DNA of 64,000 nt from Falsirhodobacter flavus (GCA_029846755.1 JARWBI010000004.1:62001-126000); one strand, 5' to 3'. Positions 1 through 8,710 are shown, numbered from the stretch's first letter. The notes: generated by a model from the letters alone, not told the origin. Program-made: numbers and translations.

Positions 1-1620
1 GACACCCCGGACGAAGGTTCGGTTGTCAAAGGTCGGGTCATCGCGATCGAAGCGGGCCAGGCCATCATCGATGTCGGCTACAAGATGGAAGGCCGCGTCG
101 ATCTGAAAGAATTCGCAAACCCCGGCGAAACCGCTGACATCAATGTCGGCGACGAAGTCGAGGTCTATCTGGACCGTGTCGAGAACGCGCGTGGCGAGGC
201 TGTCATCAGCCGCGAGAAAGCCCGCCGCGAAGAAGCATGGGACCGCCTGGAAAAAGCCTACGCCAACGAGACCCGCGTCGACGGCGCGATCTTCGGCCGC
301 GTCAAAGGCGGCTTCACGGTCGATCTGGGCGGCGCTGTGGCGTTCCTTCCGGGCAGCCAAGTCGATGTGCGCCCCGTGCGCGACGCCGGCCCGCTCATGG
401 GCATGAAGCAGCCGTTCCAGATCCTGAAAATGGACCGTCGCCGCGGCAACATCGTTGTCTCGCGTCGTGCGATCCTTGAAGAATCGCGTGCCGAACAGCG
501 TGCCGAAGTCATCTCCAACCTGACCGAAGGTCAGACCGTGGATGGCGTGGTCAAGAACATCACCGAATACGGTGCGTTCGTCGATCTGGGCGGCGTTGAC
601 GGCCTGCTGCACGTCACCGACATGGCATGGCGCCGCGTCAACCACCCGTCCGAGATCCTGTCGATCGGCGAGACCGTGAAGGTCCAGGTCATCAAGATCA
701 ACAAGGACACCCACCGCATCAGCCTGGGCATGAAACAGCTCCAGTCCGATCCGTGGGATTCGGTGGAAATCCAGTATCCGCTGGGTTCGGTCCACAAGGG
801 CCGCGTCACGAACATCACCGATTACGGCGCGTTCGTGGAACTGGAAGCCGGTGTCGAAGGTCTTGTCCACGTCTCGGAAATGAGCTGGACCAAGAAGAAC
901 GTGCACCCCGGCAAGATCGTTTCGACCTCGCAAGAAGTCGACGTGATGGTGCTGGAAATCGATTCGGCGAAACGCCGCGTGTCGCTGGGCCTGAAACAGA
1001 CCCAACGCAACCCGTGGGAAGTGTTCGCCGAAACCCATCCGGTCGGCGCGACCATCGAAGGCGAAGTCAAGAACATCACCGAATTCGGTCTGTTCGTCGG
1101 CCTCGACAACGACATCGACGGCATGGTTCACCTTTCGGACCTGTCCTGGGACCAGCGCGGCGAAGACGCGATCCAGAACTACCGCAAGGGCGACACCGTC
1201 CAAGCGGCCGTCACCGAAGTCGATATCGAGAAAGAGCGTATCTCGCTCTCGATCAAGGCTCTGGGCGACGACACGTTCTCGGACGCTGTTGACGGCGTGA
1301 AGCGCGGCTCGATCGTGACCTGTGCGGTCACCGCGATCGAAGACGGCGGCATCGAGGTCGAATACAACGGCATGAAGGCCTTCATCCGTCGTTCGGATCT
1401 GGCCCGCGACCGTGGCGACCAGCGCCCCGAGCGTTTCCAGGTCGGCGACAAGGTCGATGCCCGCGTGACCAACGTGGACAGCAAGACCCGCCGTCTGGGC
1501 CTGTCGATCAAGGCGCGCGAAATCGCCGAGGAGAAAGAGGCCGTCGAACAGTATGGCTCGTCCGACTCGGGCGCGTCGCTGGGCGACATCCTGGGCGCAG
1601 CGCTCAAGAACAACCGCTGA
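1..1620 (+). CDS. rpsA: 30S ribosomal protein S1 (5' end outside window)
   Basis: The largest small-subunit ribosomal protein; it binds mRNA and helps deliver it to the 30S platform. The frame is open from base 1, so about 20 N-terminal residues lie outside the window; 539 residues are visible of roughly 560. Repeated S1 OB-fold domains can be followed: the end of R1, R2 (starting near VDGAIFGRVKGG), R3 (VVKNITEYGAFVDLGG), R4 (RVTNITDYGAFVEL), R5 (EVKNITEFGLFVGL) and a more divergent R6. R3 to R5 share the KNITE/DYGAFV signature expected of the RNA-binding repeats. A strong intrinsic terminator follows the stop codon. ihfB comes next, the usual rpsA-ihfB neighbourhood in Proteobacteria. Identity is certain. 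Confidence 0.98.
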   Translation, partial: DTPDEGSVVKGRVIAIEAGQAIIDVGYKMEGRVDLKEFANPGETADINVGDEVEVYLDRVENARGEAVISREKARREEAWDRLEKAYANETRVDGAIFGRVKGGFTVDLGGAVAFLPGSQVDVRPVRDAGPLMGMKQPFQILKMDRRRGNIVVSRRAILEESRAEQRAEVISNLTEGQTVDGVVKNITEYGAFVDLGGVDGLLHVTDMAWRRVNHPSEILSIGETVKVQVIKINKDTHRISLGMKQLQSDPWDSVEIQYPLGSVHKGRVTNITDYGAFVELEAGVEGLVHVSEMSWTKKNVHPGKIVSTSQEVDVMVLEIDSAKRRVSLGLKQTQRNPWEVFAETHPVGATIEGEVKNITEFGLFVGLDNDIDGMVHLSDLSWDQRGEDAIQNYRKGDTVQAAVTEVDIEKERISLSIKALGDDTFSDAVDGVKRGSIVTCAVTAIEDGGIEVEYNGMKAFIRRSDLARDRGDQRPERFQVGDKVDARVTNVDSKTRRLGLSIKAREIAEEKEAVEQYGSSDSGASLGDILGAALKNNR

Positions 1621-1638
1621 TCTGCCGCGAGGCAACGG

Positions 1639-1669
1639 AAAGGCCCTGCGCATGTCGCGGGGCCTTTTT
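1639..1669 (+). terminator. rpsA intrinsic terminator
   Basis: An unbroken stem is followed by a T-run. The arm at 1639-1650 (AAAGGCCC, T, GCG) pairs with 1656-1667, with one G-T pair, and is followed by TTTTT. It begins 18 bases after the rpsA stop codon. Confidence 0.85.
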
Positions 1670-1689
1670 GCTTGTGGGGGTTTTCCTGT

Positions 1690-1717
1690 TTGTCACAGGA
1701 ATTACATTGCGTATATT
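1690..1717 (+). promoter_or_regulatory. Predicted sigma-70 promoter of ihfB
   Basis: TTGTCA (1690-1695) and TATATT (1712-1717) are separated by 16 bases, between the rpsA terminator and ihfB. The start codon is 41 bases past the -10 element, behind a G-rich ribosome-binding site (1749-1756). This gives ihfB-lapA-trpF-trpB its own promoter. Sequence match only. Confidence 0.5.
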
Positions 1718-1758
1718 CAGGGGGATAAGCGCGGCAGAATGGCCGCATCGGGGGGGTA

Positions 1759-2040
1759 ATGATACGATCAGAACTGATCCAGAAGATTGCCGACGAAAAC
1801 CCGCACCTGACCCAGCGTCATGTCGAACGTATCGTCAGCACCGTCTTCGAGGAGATCATCGAAGCGCTGTCGCGTGGTGATCGGGTGGAGCTTCGGGGAT
1901 TCGGTGCGTTTTCCGTCAAGGCGCGGGAGGCGCGGGTCGGACGCAATCCGAGGACCGGCGAAGCCGTCGAAGTAGAGGATAAGAAAGTGCCGTTTTTCAA
2001 GACCGGGAAACTCTTGCGCGACAGGCTGAACGGGCGCTGA
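1759..2040 (+). CDS. ihfB: Integration host factor subunit beta
   Basis: A 93-residue DNA-bending protein that pairs with IHF-alpha. It has the HU/IHF fold: an N-terminal helical dimerisation segment ([15 protein letters not shown]), the beta-arm region with [22 protein letters not shown], and the C-terminal [15 protein letters not shown]. The RNPRTGE motif at the arm tip carries the proline that intercalates in IHF/HU proteins. Length is standard. It lies 139 bases after rpsA behind its own predicted promoter, and the lapA-like gene starts 1 base after its stop. The IHF-beta rather than HU assignment rests on sequence character and on the rpsA linkage. Confidence 0.95.
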   Translation: MIRSELIQKIADENPHLTQRHVERIVSTVFEEIIEALSRGDRVELRGFGAFSVKAREARVGRNPRTGEAVEVEDKKVPFFKTGKLLRDRLNGR

Positions 2041-2041
2041 A

Positions 2042-2386
2042 ATGGTCCGTGGCTTCCGTATCGCGCTGATCGCCGTCCTGTCGATCCTGCTTCTTGCCGT
2101 CGCCCTTGCCAATCGCGGCCCGGTGACCGTTCGCCTGTTGCCCGAAAGTTTCGGCGCCTTCCTTGGGTTCTCGTGGCAGATGCAGCTGCCGCTGTTCCTC
2201 GTCATCCTTGGCGCGGCGGCGATCGGCTTGCTGATCGGGTTCATCTGGGAATGGATTCGCGAACACAAGATCCGCAGGGTCGGGGTGAAGTCGCAGAAGG
2301 AAGCGATGAAGCTGCGGGCCGAGGTGGCGAGCCTGCGCGAAGCGAAGCCGCAGGACGAGGTTCTGGCGCTTCTGGACCGGAAGTGA
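2042..2386 (+). CDS. LapA-domain (DUF1049) inner-membrane protein
   Basis: A 114-residue protein with two hydrophobic segments (about residues 5-23 and 48-68) and a charged cytoplasmic C-terminal helix rich in K, E and R ([20 protein letters not shown]). This is the layout of LapA-family proteins, known in E. coli as the LapA partner of LapB in lipopolysaccharide control. In alphaproteobacteria the exact role is not established. It starts 1 base after ihfB and its stop overlaps the GTG start of trpF, so the genes are probably co-transcribed. No lapB is visible here. Confidence 0.8.
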   Translation: MVRGFRIALIAVLSILLLAVALANRGPVTVRLLPESFGAFLGFSWQMQLPLFLVILGAAAIGLLIGFIWEWIREHKIRRVGVKSQKEAMKLRAEVASLREAKPQDEVLALLDRK

Positions 2387-3039
2387 GCGGTATTCGGGTC
2401 AAAATCTGCGGGCTGCGGACGGAAGGCGATGTCGCCGCCGTTGCCGCAGCCGGCGCGCATTACGCGGGACTGGTGTTCTTTGCCAAATCCCCGCGCCATC
2501 TGACAATCCCCGAGGCAAAGGCGCTGGCGCTGGCTGCCCCGGCGGGGCTGGCCAAGGTTGCGCTTGTGGTCGATGCGGACGATGCCGCGCTGGACGAGAT
2601 CGTTGAAAACGTCCCGCTCGACATGCTGCAGCTTCACGGCTCGGAATCGCCCGAACGTGTGGCCGAGCTTCGCGCGCGCTATGGCCTTCCGGTGATGAAG
2701 GCCATCGGCGTCGCGGATGAGGGCGATCTGGCGGGGCTGCTGGAGATGAGCCTTGCCGCTGACCAGCTTCTGATCGACGCCAAGCCCACGGTCGATCTGC
2801 CGGGCGGGAACGGCATCGCATTCGATTGGCGGCTGGTGGGTCGCCGCCGCTGGCTGAAGCCGTGGATGCTGGCGGGCGGTCTGACGCCCGAGAACGTGGC
2901 CGAGGCGATCCGCCTGACCAATGTGCGGCAGGTGGACGTGTCTTCGGGGGTCGAGTCGGCCCGCGGGGTGAAGGATCACGCCAAGATCGCCACTTTCACC
3001 CGCGCCGCGCTCGGGCCTGCCGTTCCGCGTTTGCGCTGA
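2383..3039 (+). CDS. trpF: Phosphoribosylanthranilate isomerase
   Basis: Catalyses the Amadori rearrangement of N-(5-phosphoribosyl)anthranilate to CdRP in tryptophan synthesis. It is a 218-residue TIM barrel. [12 protein letters not shown] near the N terminus carries the catalytic Cys, LVVDADD supplies the mid-barrel region, and the C-terminal [10 protein letters not shown] and DVSSGVES loops bind phosphate. The start is GTG at 2383, inside the lapA-like stop (GTGA overlap). A longer ATG-initiated reading from 2173 would bury half the lapA-like gene and adds sequence unlike the family. trpB follows 45 bases later; trpA is not in the window. Confidence 0.95.
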   Translation: MSGIRVKICGLRTEGDVAAVAAAGAHYAGLVFFAKSPRHLTIPEAKALALAAPAGLAKVALVVDADDAALDEIVENVPLDMLQLHGSESPERVAELRARYGLPVMKAIGVADEGDLAGLLEMSLAADQLLIDAKPTVDLPGGNGIAFDWRLVGRRRWLKPWMLAGGLTPENVAEAIRLTNVRQVDVSSGVESARGVKDHAKIATFTRAALGPAVPRLR

Positions 3040-3084
3040 ACTTCCGCCGGGTGTAAACCGGACCGATCCAGCAGGAGAGAGCAC

Positions 3085-4311
3085 ATGGCCGAGGACGGCA
3101 TCAACAGCTTCATGAACGGCCCGGACGAGAATGGCCGTTTCGGCATCTTCGGTGGGCGTTTCGTTTCCGAAACGCTGATGCCGCTGATCCTGGAGCTGGA
3201 GAAGTGCTATGACCACGCCAAGACCGACCCGAGCTTCTGGGCCGAGATGGACGATCTGTGGAAGAATTACGTCGGTCGTCCCAGCCCGCTCTATCTCGCC
3301 TCGCGCCTGACGGATCATCTGGGCGGGGCCAAGGTCTACCTCAAGCGCGAGGAGTTGAACCACACCGGCAGCCACAAGATCAACAACGTGCTGGGCCAGA
3401 TCCTTCTGGCGCGCCGCATGGGCAAGACGCGGATCATCGCGGAAACCGGGGCGGGGCAGCACGGGGTGGCGACGGCGACGGTCTGCGCCAAGTTCGGCCT
3501 GAAATGCATCGTCTATATGGGCGCGCATGACGTGGAACGGCAATCGCCCAACGTGTTCCGGATGCGCCTTCTGGGGGCCGAGGTGATTCCCGTCACTTCG
3601 GGCCGCGGCACGCTGAAAGATGCGATGAACGATGCGCTGCGCGACTGGGTGACCAATGTGCGCGACACGTTCTATTGCATCGGCACGGTGGCGGGGCCGC
3701 ATCCCTATCCCGGCATGGTGCGCGATTTCCAATCGATCATCGGACGCGAGACGCGCGAGCAGATGCAGGAGCAGGAAGGCCGTCTGCCCGATACCATCGT
3801 CGCGGCGATCGGTGGCGGGTCGAACGCGATGGGGCTGTTCCACCCGTTCCTCGACGATCCTACGGTGAAGATCATCGGGGTCGAGGCCGGCGGTAAGGGC
3901 GTGGACGAGAAGATGCAGCATTGCGCAAGCCTGACCGGCGGGCGTCCGGGCGTGCTGCACGGGAACCGCACCTATCTGCTTCAGGATGACGACGGGCAGA
4001 TCCTTGAAGGGTTCTCGATCTCGGCGGGTCTGGACTATCCGGGGATCGGGCCGGAACATGCGTGGCTGCACGATGTGGGCCGCGCGGAATATGTGTCCGT
4101 GACCGATGACGAGGCGCTGGGCGCGTTCCAGCTTCTGTGCGAGACCGAAGGCATCATTCCGGCGCTGGAATCCAGCCATGCCATCGCGCATGTCATCAAG
4201 CTGGCGCCGACGCTGCCCAAGGACCACATCATCGTCATCAACCTGTCGGGGCGTGGCGACAAGGATATCTTCACCGTCGCCAAGCATCTTGGCTTCGAGA
4301 TGAAGGTCTAG
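3085..4311 (+). CDS. trpB: Tryptophan synthase beta chain
   Basis: The PLP-dependent subunit that condenses indole with L-serine to give tryptophan. It has 408 residues, the normal TrpB length. The Schiff-base lysine is K98 in NHTGSHKIN. The phosphate-binding GGGSNAMG loop and the C-terminal LSGRGDKD motif are also present. A clear ribosome-binding site (CAGGAGAGAGC) precedes the ATG. It is the last gene of the rightward ihfB-trpB group. Its stop overlaps by 4 bases the convergent DUF2237 gene. The alpha subunit must be encoded elsewhere, as is common in Rhodobacterales. Confidence 0.98.
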   Translation: MAEDGINSFMNGPDENGRFGIFGGRFVSETLMPLILELEKCYDHAKTDPSFWAEMDDLWKNYVGRPSPLYLASRLTDHLGGAKVYLKREELNHTGSHKINNVLGQILLARRMGKTRIIAETGAGQHGVATATVCAKFGLKCIVYMGAHDVERQSPNVFRMRLLGAEVIPVTSGRGTLKDAMNDALRDWVTNVRDTFYCIGTVAGPHPYPGMVRDFQSIIGRETREQMQEQEGRLPDTIVAAIGGGSNAMGLFHPFLDDPTVKIIGVEAGGKGVDEKMQHCASLTGGRPGVLHGNRTYLLQDDDGQILEGFSISAGLDYPGIGPEHAWLHDVGRAEYVSVTDDEALGAFQLLCETEGIIPALESSHAIAHVIKLAPTLPKDHIIVINLSGRGDKDIFTVAKHLGFEMKV

Positions 4312-4673
4312 AGCGCGTAGAGCTGCAAAATCTCCATCGGCACCACGTCCAGCGTGCGCCGATGGGTCGCCTCCAGCCGCACCTGCGGGGCCGCGCCTTC
4401 CTCATGCGCCTGAAGGAAACGCGCGGCGCAGAGGCACCAGCGATCCCCGGGGGCCAGCCCCTTGAATCCGTATTCGGGGCGCGCGGTGGACAGATCATTG
4501 CCAAGGTATTTCGACATCGCCAGAAATTCCGCCGTCATCACTGCGCAGACGGTGTGCCGCCCCAGATCCGATGGGCCGGTATCGCAGCAGCCGTTGCGAT
4601 AGAATCCCGTCAGCGGATCGACCGAACAGCTTTCCAGCTTGCCGCCAAGCACGTTTTCCGAAGGTTCCATCAT
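4308..4673 (-). CDS. DUF2237 family protein
   Basis: A 121-residue soluble protein that matches the DUF2237 pattern in my reading. It begins [22 protein letters not shown], continues with [38 protein letters not shown], and has a [11 protein letters not shown] stretch. It has several conserved cysteines (C16, C29, C30, C43 and a CLC pair) that could hold a metal, but this is inference. No enzymatic role is established. Its ATG overlaps the pth stop (ATGA), so the two genes form a translationally coupled pair, and its stop meets the trpB stop tail to tail. Confidence 0.75.
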   Translation of the reverse strand: MMEPSENVLGGKLESCSVDPLTGFYRNGCCDTGPSDLGRHTVCAVMTAEFLAMSKYLGNDLSTARPEYGFKGLAPGDRWCLCAARFLQAHEEGAAPQVRLEATHRRTLDVVPMEILQLYAL

Positions 4674-5338
4674 CTGAACCGATCCGCCAGTTTTTGCAGC
4701 GTGCTGCGGGTATCCTCGGGCGGCGGCTCGGGCGCCTTCACCGGTCGCTCGGTCCCGGTGGAGGGGCGGGGCGGAGCGACCCGCTGCGCCACTGCGTTCA
4801 GGAACCGCGGCCCGTCGCCCGACACCAGCGATACCGCCCCGTCCGACACGCCGCGCATCACATCGTCCAGCCAGTCCGCCTCGGCCTTGGCGAAATCGGC
4901 AAGGACATAGCCCGCGACGCGATCCTTGTGGCCGGGATGGCCGATGCCCAGCCGCACGCGGTCATACGCCTCGCCGATATGGGCGTGGATGGACCGCAGC
5001 CCGTTATGCCCGGCATGGCCACCGCCGGTCTTCAACCGAACCTTGCCGGGGGCGAGGTCCAATTCGTCGTGGAACACGATCACATCGGCGGGGGTCAATT
5101 TCCAGAAGCGCATCGCCTCGCCCACGGACTGGCCGGACAGATTCATGAAGGTTTCCGGCTTCAGCAGCACAGCCTTGTCGGTCCCGAGCCGCCCTTCGGC
5201 CATTTGCCCCTGAAACCCGCGCTTCCACGCTGCAAAGCCGTGATCGGATGCGATCCGGTCCAGCGCCATGAAGCCGATGTTGTGACGGTTTCCCGCATAA
5301 CGTGCGCCGGGATTGCCCAAACCGACCAAAAGCTTCAT
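4670..5338 (-). CDS. pth: Peptidyl-tRNA hydrolase
   Basis: Releases tRNA from peptidyl-tRNA that has dropped off the ribosome. The 222-residue reading begins MKLLVGLGNPG with the catalytic-site residues N9 and H19 (RHNIGFMALD); DELDLAPG and GGHAGHNGLRS carry the further active-site Asp and Asn. The start was set at 5338 because GGAGG sits 5 bases upstream. ATGs 3 bases and 33 bases upstream are poorer. The C terminus has a proline-rich tail of about 30 residues (PPRPSTGTERPVKAPEPPPE) beyond the family core. rplY lies nearby at 6652-7269, the usual companion gene, but three intervening features separate the two here. Confidence 0.95.
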   Translation of the reverse strand: MKLLVGLGNPGARYAGNRHNIGFMALDRIASDHGFAAWKRGFQGQMAEGRLGTDKAVLLKPETFMNLSGQSVGEAMRFWKLTPADVIVFHDELDLAPGKVRLKTGGGHAGHNGLRSIHAHIGEAYDRVRLGIGHPGHKDRVAGYVLADFAKAEADWLDDVMRGVSDGAVSLVSGDGPRFLNAVAQRVAPPRPSTGTERPVKAPEPPPEDTRSTLQKLADRFR

Positions 5339-5391
5339 CATCGCCTCCGTTTCGGTCCGTTTTAGGGGCATCGCCGGAACGACGCAACCGC

Positions 5392-5406
5392 TTGACGCGG
5401 CGTCAA
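5392..5406. promoter_or_regulatory. Inverted repeat upstream of the haem-monooxygenase-like gene
   Basis: TTGACG-CGG-CGTCAA is a perfect 6-bp inverted repeat between the divergent pth and monooxygenase-like genes, 40 bases before the latter's ATG. It could be an operator or overlap a -35 element (TTGACG). No factor is known. Confidence 0.3.
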
Positions 5407-5445
5407 TCTATGGCACCCTTCCGCCGGATTGATGGGGGGTGACCA

Positions 5446-5760
5446 ATGTTTCTTGCGATGAACCGTTTTCGTATACGTCCCGGTCAGGAAAGCGCCTTCG
5501 AGACGATTTGGAGAAACCGCGAAAGCAGGCTGCCGGAGGTTCCGGGCTTCGTGTCGTTCAACCTGCTGCGCGGTCCTGTGAAGGACGACCATGTCCTCTA
5601 TGCCTCGCACACCATCTGGCAGGACGAGGCGAGCTTCCGCGACTGGACCCGGTCCGACGCCTTCCGCGAGGCGCATCGCGGCGCGGGCGGGCATGGTGAC
5701 GTCTATGCCGGGCATCCCGAACTGGAGCTTTTCTCCTCGGTCCAGCATATCGAGCCATGA
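5446..5760 (+). CDS. Antibiotic biosynthesis monooxygenase-domain protein (HmoA/IsdG-like)
   Basis: A 104-residue protein of the ABM dimeric alpha-beta barrel superfamily. It opens MFLAMNRFRIRPGQESAFETIWRN, has the core PEVPGFVSFNLLRG, and carries YASHTIWQDEASFRDWTRSDAFREAH, the W-x(5)-F-x-x-W-x(4)-F pattern typical of HmoA-like haem-degrading monooxygenases. Whether it binds haem cannot be told from sequence. A TGATGGGGGG stretch precedes the ATG. Its TGA overlaps the next gene's ATG by 4 bases. An inverted repeat lies just upstream. Confidence 0.75.
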   Translation: MFLAMNRFRIRPGQESAFETIWRNRESRLPEVPGFVSFNLLRGPVKDDHVLYASHTIWQDEASFRDWTRSDAFREAHRGAGGHGDVYAGHPELELFSSVQHIEP

Positions 5761-6599
5761 TCCCGCCCGAGCCATGGCGGGCGGCGATCCTGGCACAGTT
5801 TCCCGAACTTGCCGGCGCGCGGTTCAAACTGCGCAATGGCGGTTGGGACTGCATCGCGCTGGATGTGGGCGACCGCATGATCTTCAAGTTCCCGCGCAAC
5901 CCCATCGCGGAACGCCGTCTGCGGCGCGAGGCGGGGCTGCTGGCGGTGCTGCATGCGCGCCTGCCGCTGCCGGTGCCGAAGATGTTGCTGCATCTGGGCC
6001 CGCCCGTCTTCTCGTCCCACCGCAAGCTGCCGGGCGAGGTGCTGGAGCCGAAGGACTATGCCCGGCTGGAACAGCCTGCCAAGGCGCGGCTGGCCCGCGA
6101 TCTGGCCCGATTCTTCGCCGCGCTTCATGCGCTGGACGTGGCGGAGATGTTGGCGAACGGCGCGGTCCCGATCGAGGAAGGGCCGGACCCCGCCCAAGCG
6201 CTGCCGCATCTGCCGCACGCCTCGCGTTTCGCAGCCGAGGCGCTGTTGAAAGAGTCGGTTCCCGCCGATCCCCTTGGGGACGTTTATGGCTTCTTCGATG
6301 CGCATGGCTGGAACATGGCCTTCAACCACCGTCTTGGGGTGTTGAACGGCATCTATGACTTTGCCGACAGCGGGATCGGGCCGCTTCACCGCGAATTCGT
6401 CGCGCCGCGGTTTCTGGGGCCGGACATCGTGCCGCATATCCTGCGCGAATACGCGGCCATCACCGGCCGGGAACCGGATGCCGACCGCGTCCACAGGATC
6501 ACCGGGCTGCATCGGTTGCAGGAAATCGCCGAGACCGAAGACCCCGAAATGCGCCCCCGCATGATTGCCGCCTTCGAGGATTGGGTGGCGGGAAAATGA
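5757..6599 (+). CDS. Aminoglycoside-phosphotransferase-fold kinase
   Basis: A 280-residue APH/choline-kinase-fold protein. Seen: the ATP-lysine region MIFKF (K44), an FFAALHALDVAEM helix, the catalytic-loop equivalent D181-A-H-G-W-N186 with the usual D-x4-N spacing, and the metal-binding D201-F-A-D204 that stands in for IDFGD. The HGD of the classic loop is replaced by FDAHG, so this is a diverged member. The substrate is unknown, and the resistance name of the family should not be read as function. It overlaps the monooxygenase-like gene by 4 bases. A hairpin terminator separates its 3' end from the convergent rplY. Confidence 0.75.
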   Translation: MIPPEPWRAAILAQFPELAGARFKLRNGGWDCIALDVGDRMIFKFPRNPIAERRLRREAGLLAVLHARLPLPVPKMLLHLGPPVFSSHRKLPGEVLEPKDYARLEQPAKARLARDLARFFAALHALDVAEMLANGAVPIEEGPDPAQALPHLPHASRFAAEALLKESVPADPLGDVYGFFDAHGWNMAFNHRLGVLNGIYDFADSGIGPLHREFVAPRFLGPDIVPHILREYAAITGREPDADRVHRITGLHRLQEIAETEDPEMRPRMIAAFEDWVAGK

Positions 6600-6632
6600 G
6601 AAAGGGCGCGAAGGTTTCCCCTCGCGCCCCCG
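6600..6632 (-). terminator. Terminator between APH-fold gene and rplY
   Basis: GGGCGCGA (6604-6611) pairs perfectly with TCGCGCCC (6622-6629). Read leftward, the stem is followed by TTTCTCATTTTC, so it suits rplY best. It may also stop rightward transcripts. Confidence 0.65.
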
Positions 6633-6651
6633 ATCCGTCTGCCGGAAAGGA

Positions 6652-7269
6652 TCACTCCTCTGCGGCGTCGCCTTCTTCTTCGTTGTCCGACGAACGCAGA
6701 CCCGACGGGGCCGAGATGTTCGCGATGACGAAGTTGCGGTCGATGGTCGGCTTCACGCCGGCGGGCAGGGCCACATCGTTGATGTGGATCACGTCGCCGA
6801 TGTTCTTGCCGGTCAGGTCGACCGTGATGTGATCGGGGATGTCACCGGCGGTGACTTCCAGTTCGACCTCGTTGCGCACGACGACCAGCGTGCCGCCGCG
6901 CTTCAGGCCCGGTGCGGCTTCGTGGTTCACGAAATCGACGTGGATGAACAGCTTCACGCGCGAGGTGCGGCGCAGGCGCATCAGGTCGAGGTGCGTGGGC
7001 AGGTCCTTGACGACATCGCGCTGAACGCCGCGGCAGATGACGCGCACGTCTTCCTGGCCTTCAACCTTCAGGTTGAACAGCGTCGAAAGGAAGCGGCCTT
7101 GCTTCAGCTTTTTCAGCAGCATGTTGTAGTTGACGTTGATGGCCAGCGGTTCGACACCACCACCATAAACGACACCGGGTACGTTGCCCTCACGACGAGC
7201 TTGACGAGCGGCCCCCTTGCCAGTCCCCGTCCGCACCACGGCAACAAGATCCGGGATCTCTTTAGCCAT
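6652..7269 (-). CDS. rplY: 50S ribosomal protein L25/general stress protein Ctc
   Basis: Binds 5S rRNA in the large subunit. The 205-residue length marks the long Ctc type: an N-terminal L25 beta-barrel ([29 protein letters not shown], the RxxGxxPGVVYG signature) followed by the C-terminal TL5/CTC beta domain ending in an acidic tail ([11 protein letters not shown]). The ATG at 7269 was chosen because GGAGA lies 7 bases upstream and the protein then begins MAKEIPDL. An ATG 36 bases upstream lacks a site and adds unrelated residues. Confidence 0.95.
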   Translation of the reverse strand: MAKEIPDLVAVVRTGTGKGAARQARREGNVPGVVYGGGVEPLAINVNYNMLLKKLKQGRFLSTLFNLKVEGQEDVRVICRGVQRDVVKDLPTHLDLMRLRRTSRVKLFIHVDFVNHEAAPGLKRGGTLVVVRNEVELEVTAGDIPDHITVDLTGKNIGDVIHINDVALPAGVKPTIDRNFVIANISAPSGLRSSDNEEEGDAAEE

Positions 7270-7353
7270 TGGTATTCTCCATATGTAAATCGTCCCATCC
7301 TCCAAGGGTGCATGGGATCGAAGCCGTGCCGATACAGCGGAATCGGGGTCCGG

Positions 7354-7827
7354 TCAACCGCCCTCGGGCATCAGGAAATGCCCCGTGGCCTGCGCGAACA
7401 GGCGGGTGCGGTTGTCCTGCCACGCCTCGACATGGACCGAGGCGTAACGGCGGCCGGAACGGTTCACGCGCGCGCGGGCATAGGCGTCGCGCGGCAGGCC
7501 GGACCGCAGGTAATCCACGGTGATGCCGATGGTCTTGGGCAATTCCGGCAAAGGCGCGCCGCCCGCCTCCACGTCCCGCCACTGGATCTGCCATGCCAGT
7601 TCCACGATGGAGGCAACCTCCAGGAATGCCGCCGTCACGCCGCCATGCAGGGCAGGCAGCATCGGGTTGCCGATCAGCATGTCCTGATAGGGCAGAATGG
7701 CGGTCAGCTCGTCCCCCCTGCGGTCGAACCGGATTCCCAGAAAGCCGATATAAGGCACCCCCGCCACCAGCGCGGCCAGCGCAGCATCGCGGCGCTGTTT
7801 GACCACCTGCACGGGTTCGGGGGTCAT
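7354..7827 (-). CDS. PaaI-like hotdog-fold thioesterase (first of pair)
   Basis: A 157-residue single hotdog-fold protein: a central helix region MLPALHGGVTAAFLEVASIVELAW, then strands with TIGITVDYLRSG and ASVHVEAWQ. The HGGVTAAFLE motif matches the PaaI/YdiI-type acyl-CoA thioesterase active site (H-G-G, with the acidic E). The substrate is unknown. Its ATG overlaps the TGA of the upstream paralogue, so the two are made as a pair and may form a heteromer. The location beside beta-oxidation genes supports an acyl-CoA substrate. Confidence 0.75.
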   Translation of the reverse strand: MTPEPVQVVKQRRDAALAALVAGVPYIGFLGIRFDRRGDELTAILPYQDMLIGNPMLPALHGGVTAAFLEVASIVELAWQIQWRDVEAGGAPLPELPKTIGITVDYLRSGLPRDAYARARVNRSGRRYASVHVEAWQDNRTRLFAQATGHFLMPEGG

Positions 7828-8246
7828 GGCGTCATCTCCCGCACGACGGTAAAGGTGCCGGTGGACATGGCGACCGGCTTTTCGCCATCGTCGAAGGTCG
7901 TGGCGCGCACGAAGGCGACGGTCCGCGTGACGTGGTGGCATTCGGCCCGCGCCCGCAGCCTTTGTCCCGGTGTCGCGGGGCGCATGTAGTCGATCCGCAG
8001 ATCCAGCGTCGCGGTGATGCCCGCCGCCTCGGGGTGGGACATGACGGCGGCCCCCGATGCCGTATCCATCAGCACCGACACCGCGCCGCCCGCGATCACC
8101 CCCGTCGCCGGATCGCCCACCAACCGCGCGTCCCAAGGCATCGACAGCACGGCCCAGCCGTCGCCAGCCTCGTCCAATGTCATGGACAGGGCGGCGCAAT
8201 GAGGCAGCGCAGCAAGAAAACGGCGGGCAGAGTCGAGTGCATCCAT
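7824..8246 (-). CDS. PaaI-like hotdog-fold thioesterase (second of pair)
   Basis: A 140-residue hotdog protein with GDPATGVIAGGAVSVLMDTASG, the central-helix motif of PaaI thioesterases with D replacing E, and the strand LDLRIDYMRPATPG. The ATG at 8246 has AAGGGG just upstream; a longer frame to 8393 would run through the regulatory region of the divergent MerR gene. It is translationally coupled to the downstream thioesterase. The divergent gene on the other side is a MerR-type regulator, and an 8-bp inverted repeat lies between the two starts, so the pair is a likely target of that regulator. Confidence 0.75.
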   Translation of the reverse strand: MDALDSARRFLAALPHCAALSMTLDEAGDGWAVLSMPWDARLVGDPATGVIAGGAVSVLMDTASGAAVMSHPEAAGITATLDLRIDYMRPATPGQRLRARAECHHVTRTVAFVRATTFDDGEKPVAMSTGTFTVVREMTP

Positions 8247-8260
8247 CCCCTTGATCTGCA

Positions 8261-8284
8261 CCCTTGCGCGATCTGCCGCAAGGG
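8261..8284. promoter_or_regulatory. Candidate MerR-type operator
   Basis: CCCTTGCG (8261-8268) and CGCAAGGG (8277-8284) form a perfect 8-bp inverted repeat with an 8-base spacer between the divergent thioesterase and MerR starts. Symmetry and position suit a MerR-family dimer site. No binding data. Confidence 0.45.
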
Positions 8285-8334
8285 ATTTGAGCCTGCCTCC
8301 CTGCGCACTACCATCAGCCCGCAGGAGGACGGGC

Positions 8335-8703
8335 ATGACCGAACGGCTGAATTTCAAGGAGATGGTGGAACGCTTCGACGTGACCCCCCGCACCTTGCGC
8401 TATTACGAATATATCGAGCTGCTTCAGCCCGAGAAGGAAGGCCGCGCGAGGTTCTATGGCCCGCGCGAGGTGGCCCGCATGACGCTGATCCTGCGCGGGC
8501 GGCGGTTCGGCTTCAGCCTTGAAGAAATCCGCCAGTGGCTGCTGATCTATGAACGCGAGGGGACGGCGGCGCAGCAGGCCGCGATGGCCGCGCTGGCCGA
8601 CAAGCGGCTGGAAGAGATGATCCGCGAACGCGACGCGCTGGACAGCGCGATCGCCGATCTGCGCGCGCTGCGGGCTTCGGCCATGGCGATTACGCGTCAT
8701 TGA
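8335..8703 (+). CDS. MerR family transcriptional regulator
   Basis: A 122-residue regulator. The N-terminal winged helix-turn-helix reads FKEMVERFDVTPRTLRYYEYIELLQP, the MerR signature VTPRTLRYYE. The second half is a helical dimerisation coiled coil (ADKRLEEMIRERDALDSAIADLRALRA). There is no cysteine at metal-sensing positions, so an organic or acyl-CoA ligand is more likely than a metal. ATG 8335 follows AGGAGG; the frame extends further upstream but without a comparable site. It is followed at once by a second, similar MerR gene, and both precede the acyl-CoA dehydrogenase, which suggests control of acyl-CoA metabolism. Confidence 0.85.
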   Translation: MTERLNFKEMVERFDVTPRTLRYYEYIELLQPEKEGRARFYGPREVARMTLILRGRRFGFSLEEIRQWLLIYEREGTAAQQAAMAALADKRLEEMIRERDALDSAIADLRALRASAMAITRH

Positions 8704-8710
8704 CGCGACG

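Noticed and set aside
5376-5400. GGAAC upstream of the haem-monooxygenase-like gene as an EcfG promoter
   Set aside because: No GTT element at 16 or 17 bases.
5757-6599. Aminoglycoside resistance gene
   Set aside because: Only the kinase fold is supported. The catalytic loop is diverged and the housekeeping context gives no reason to call resistance.
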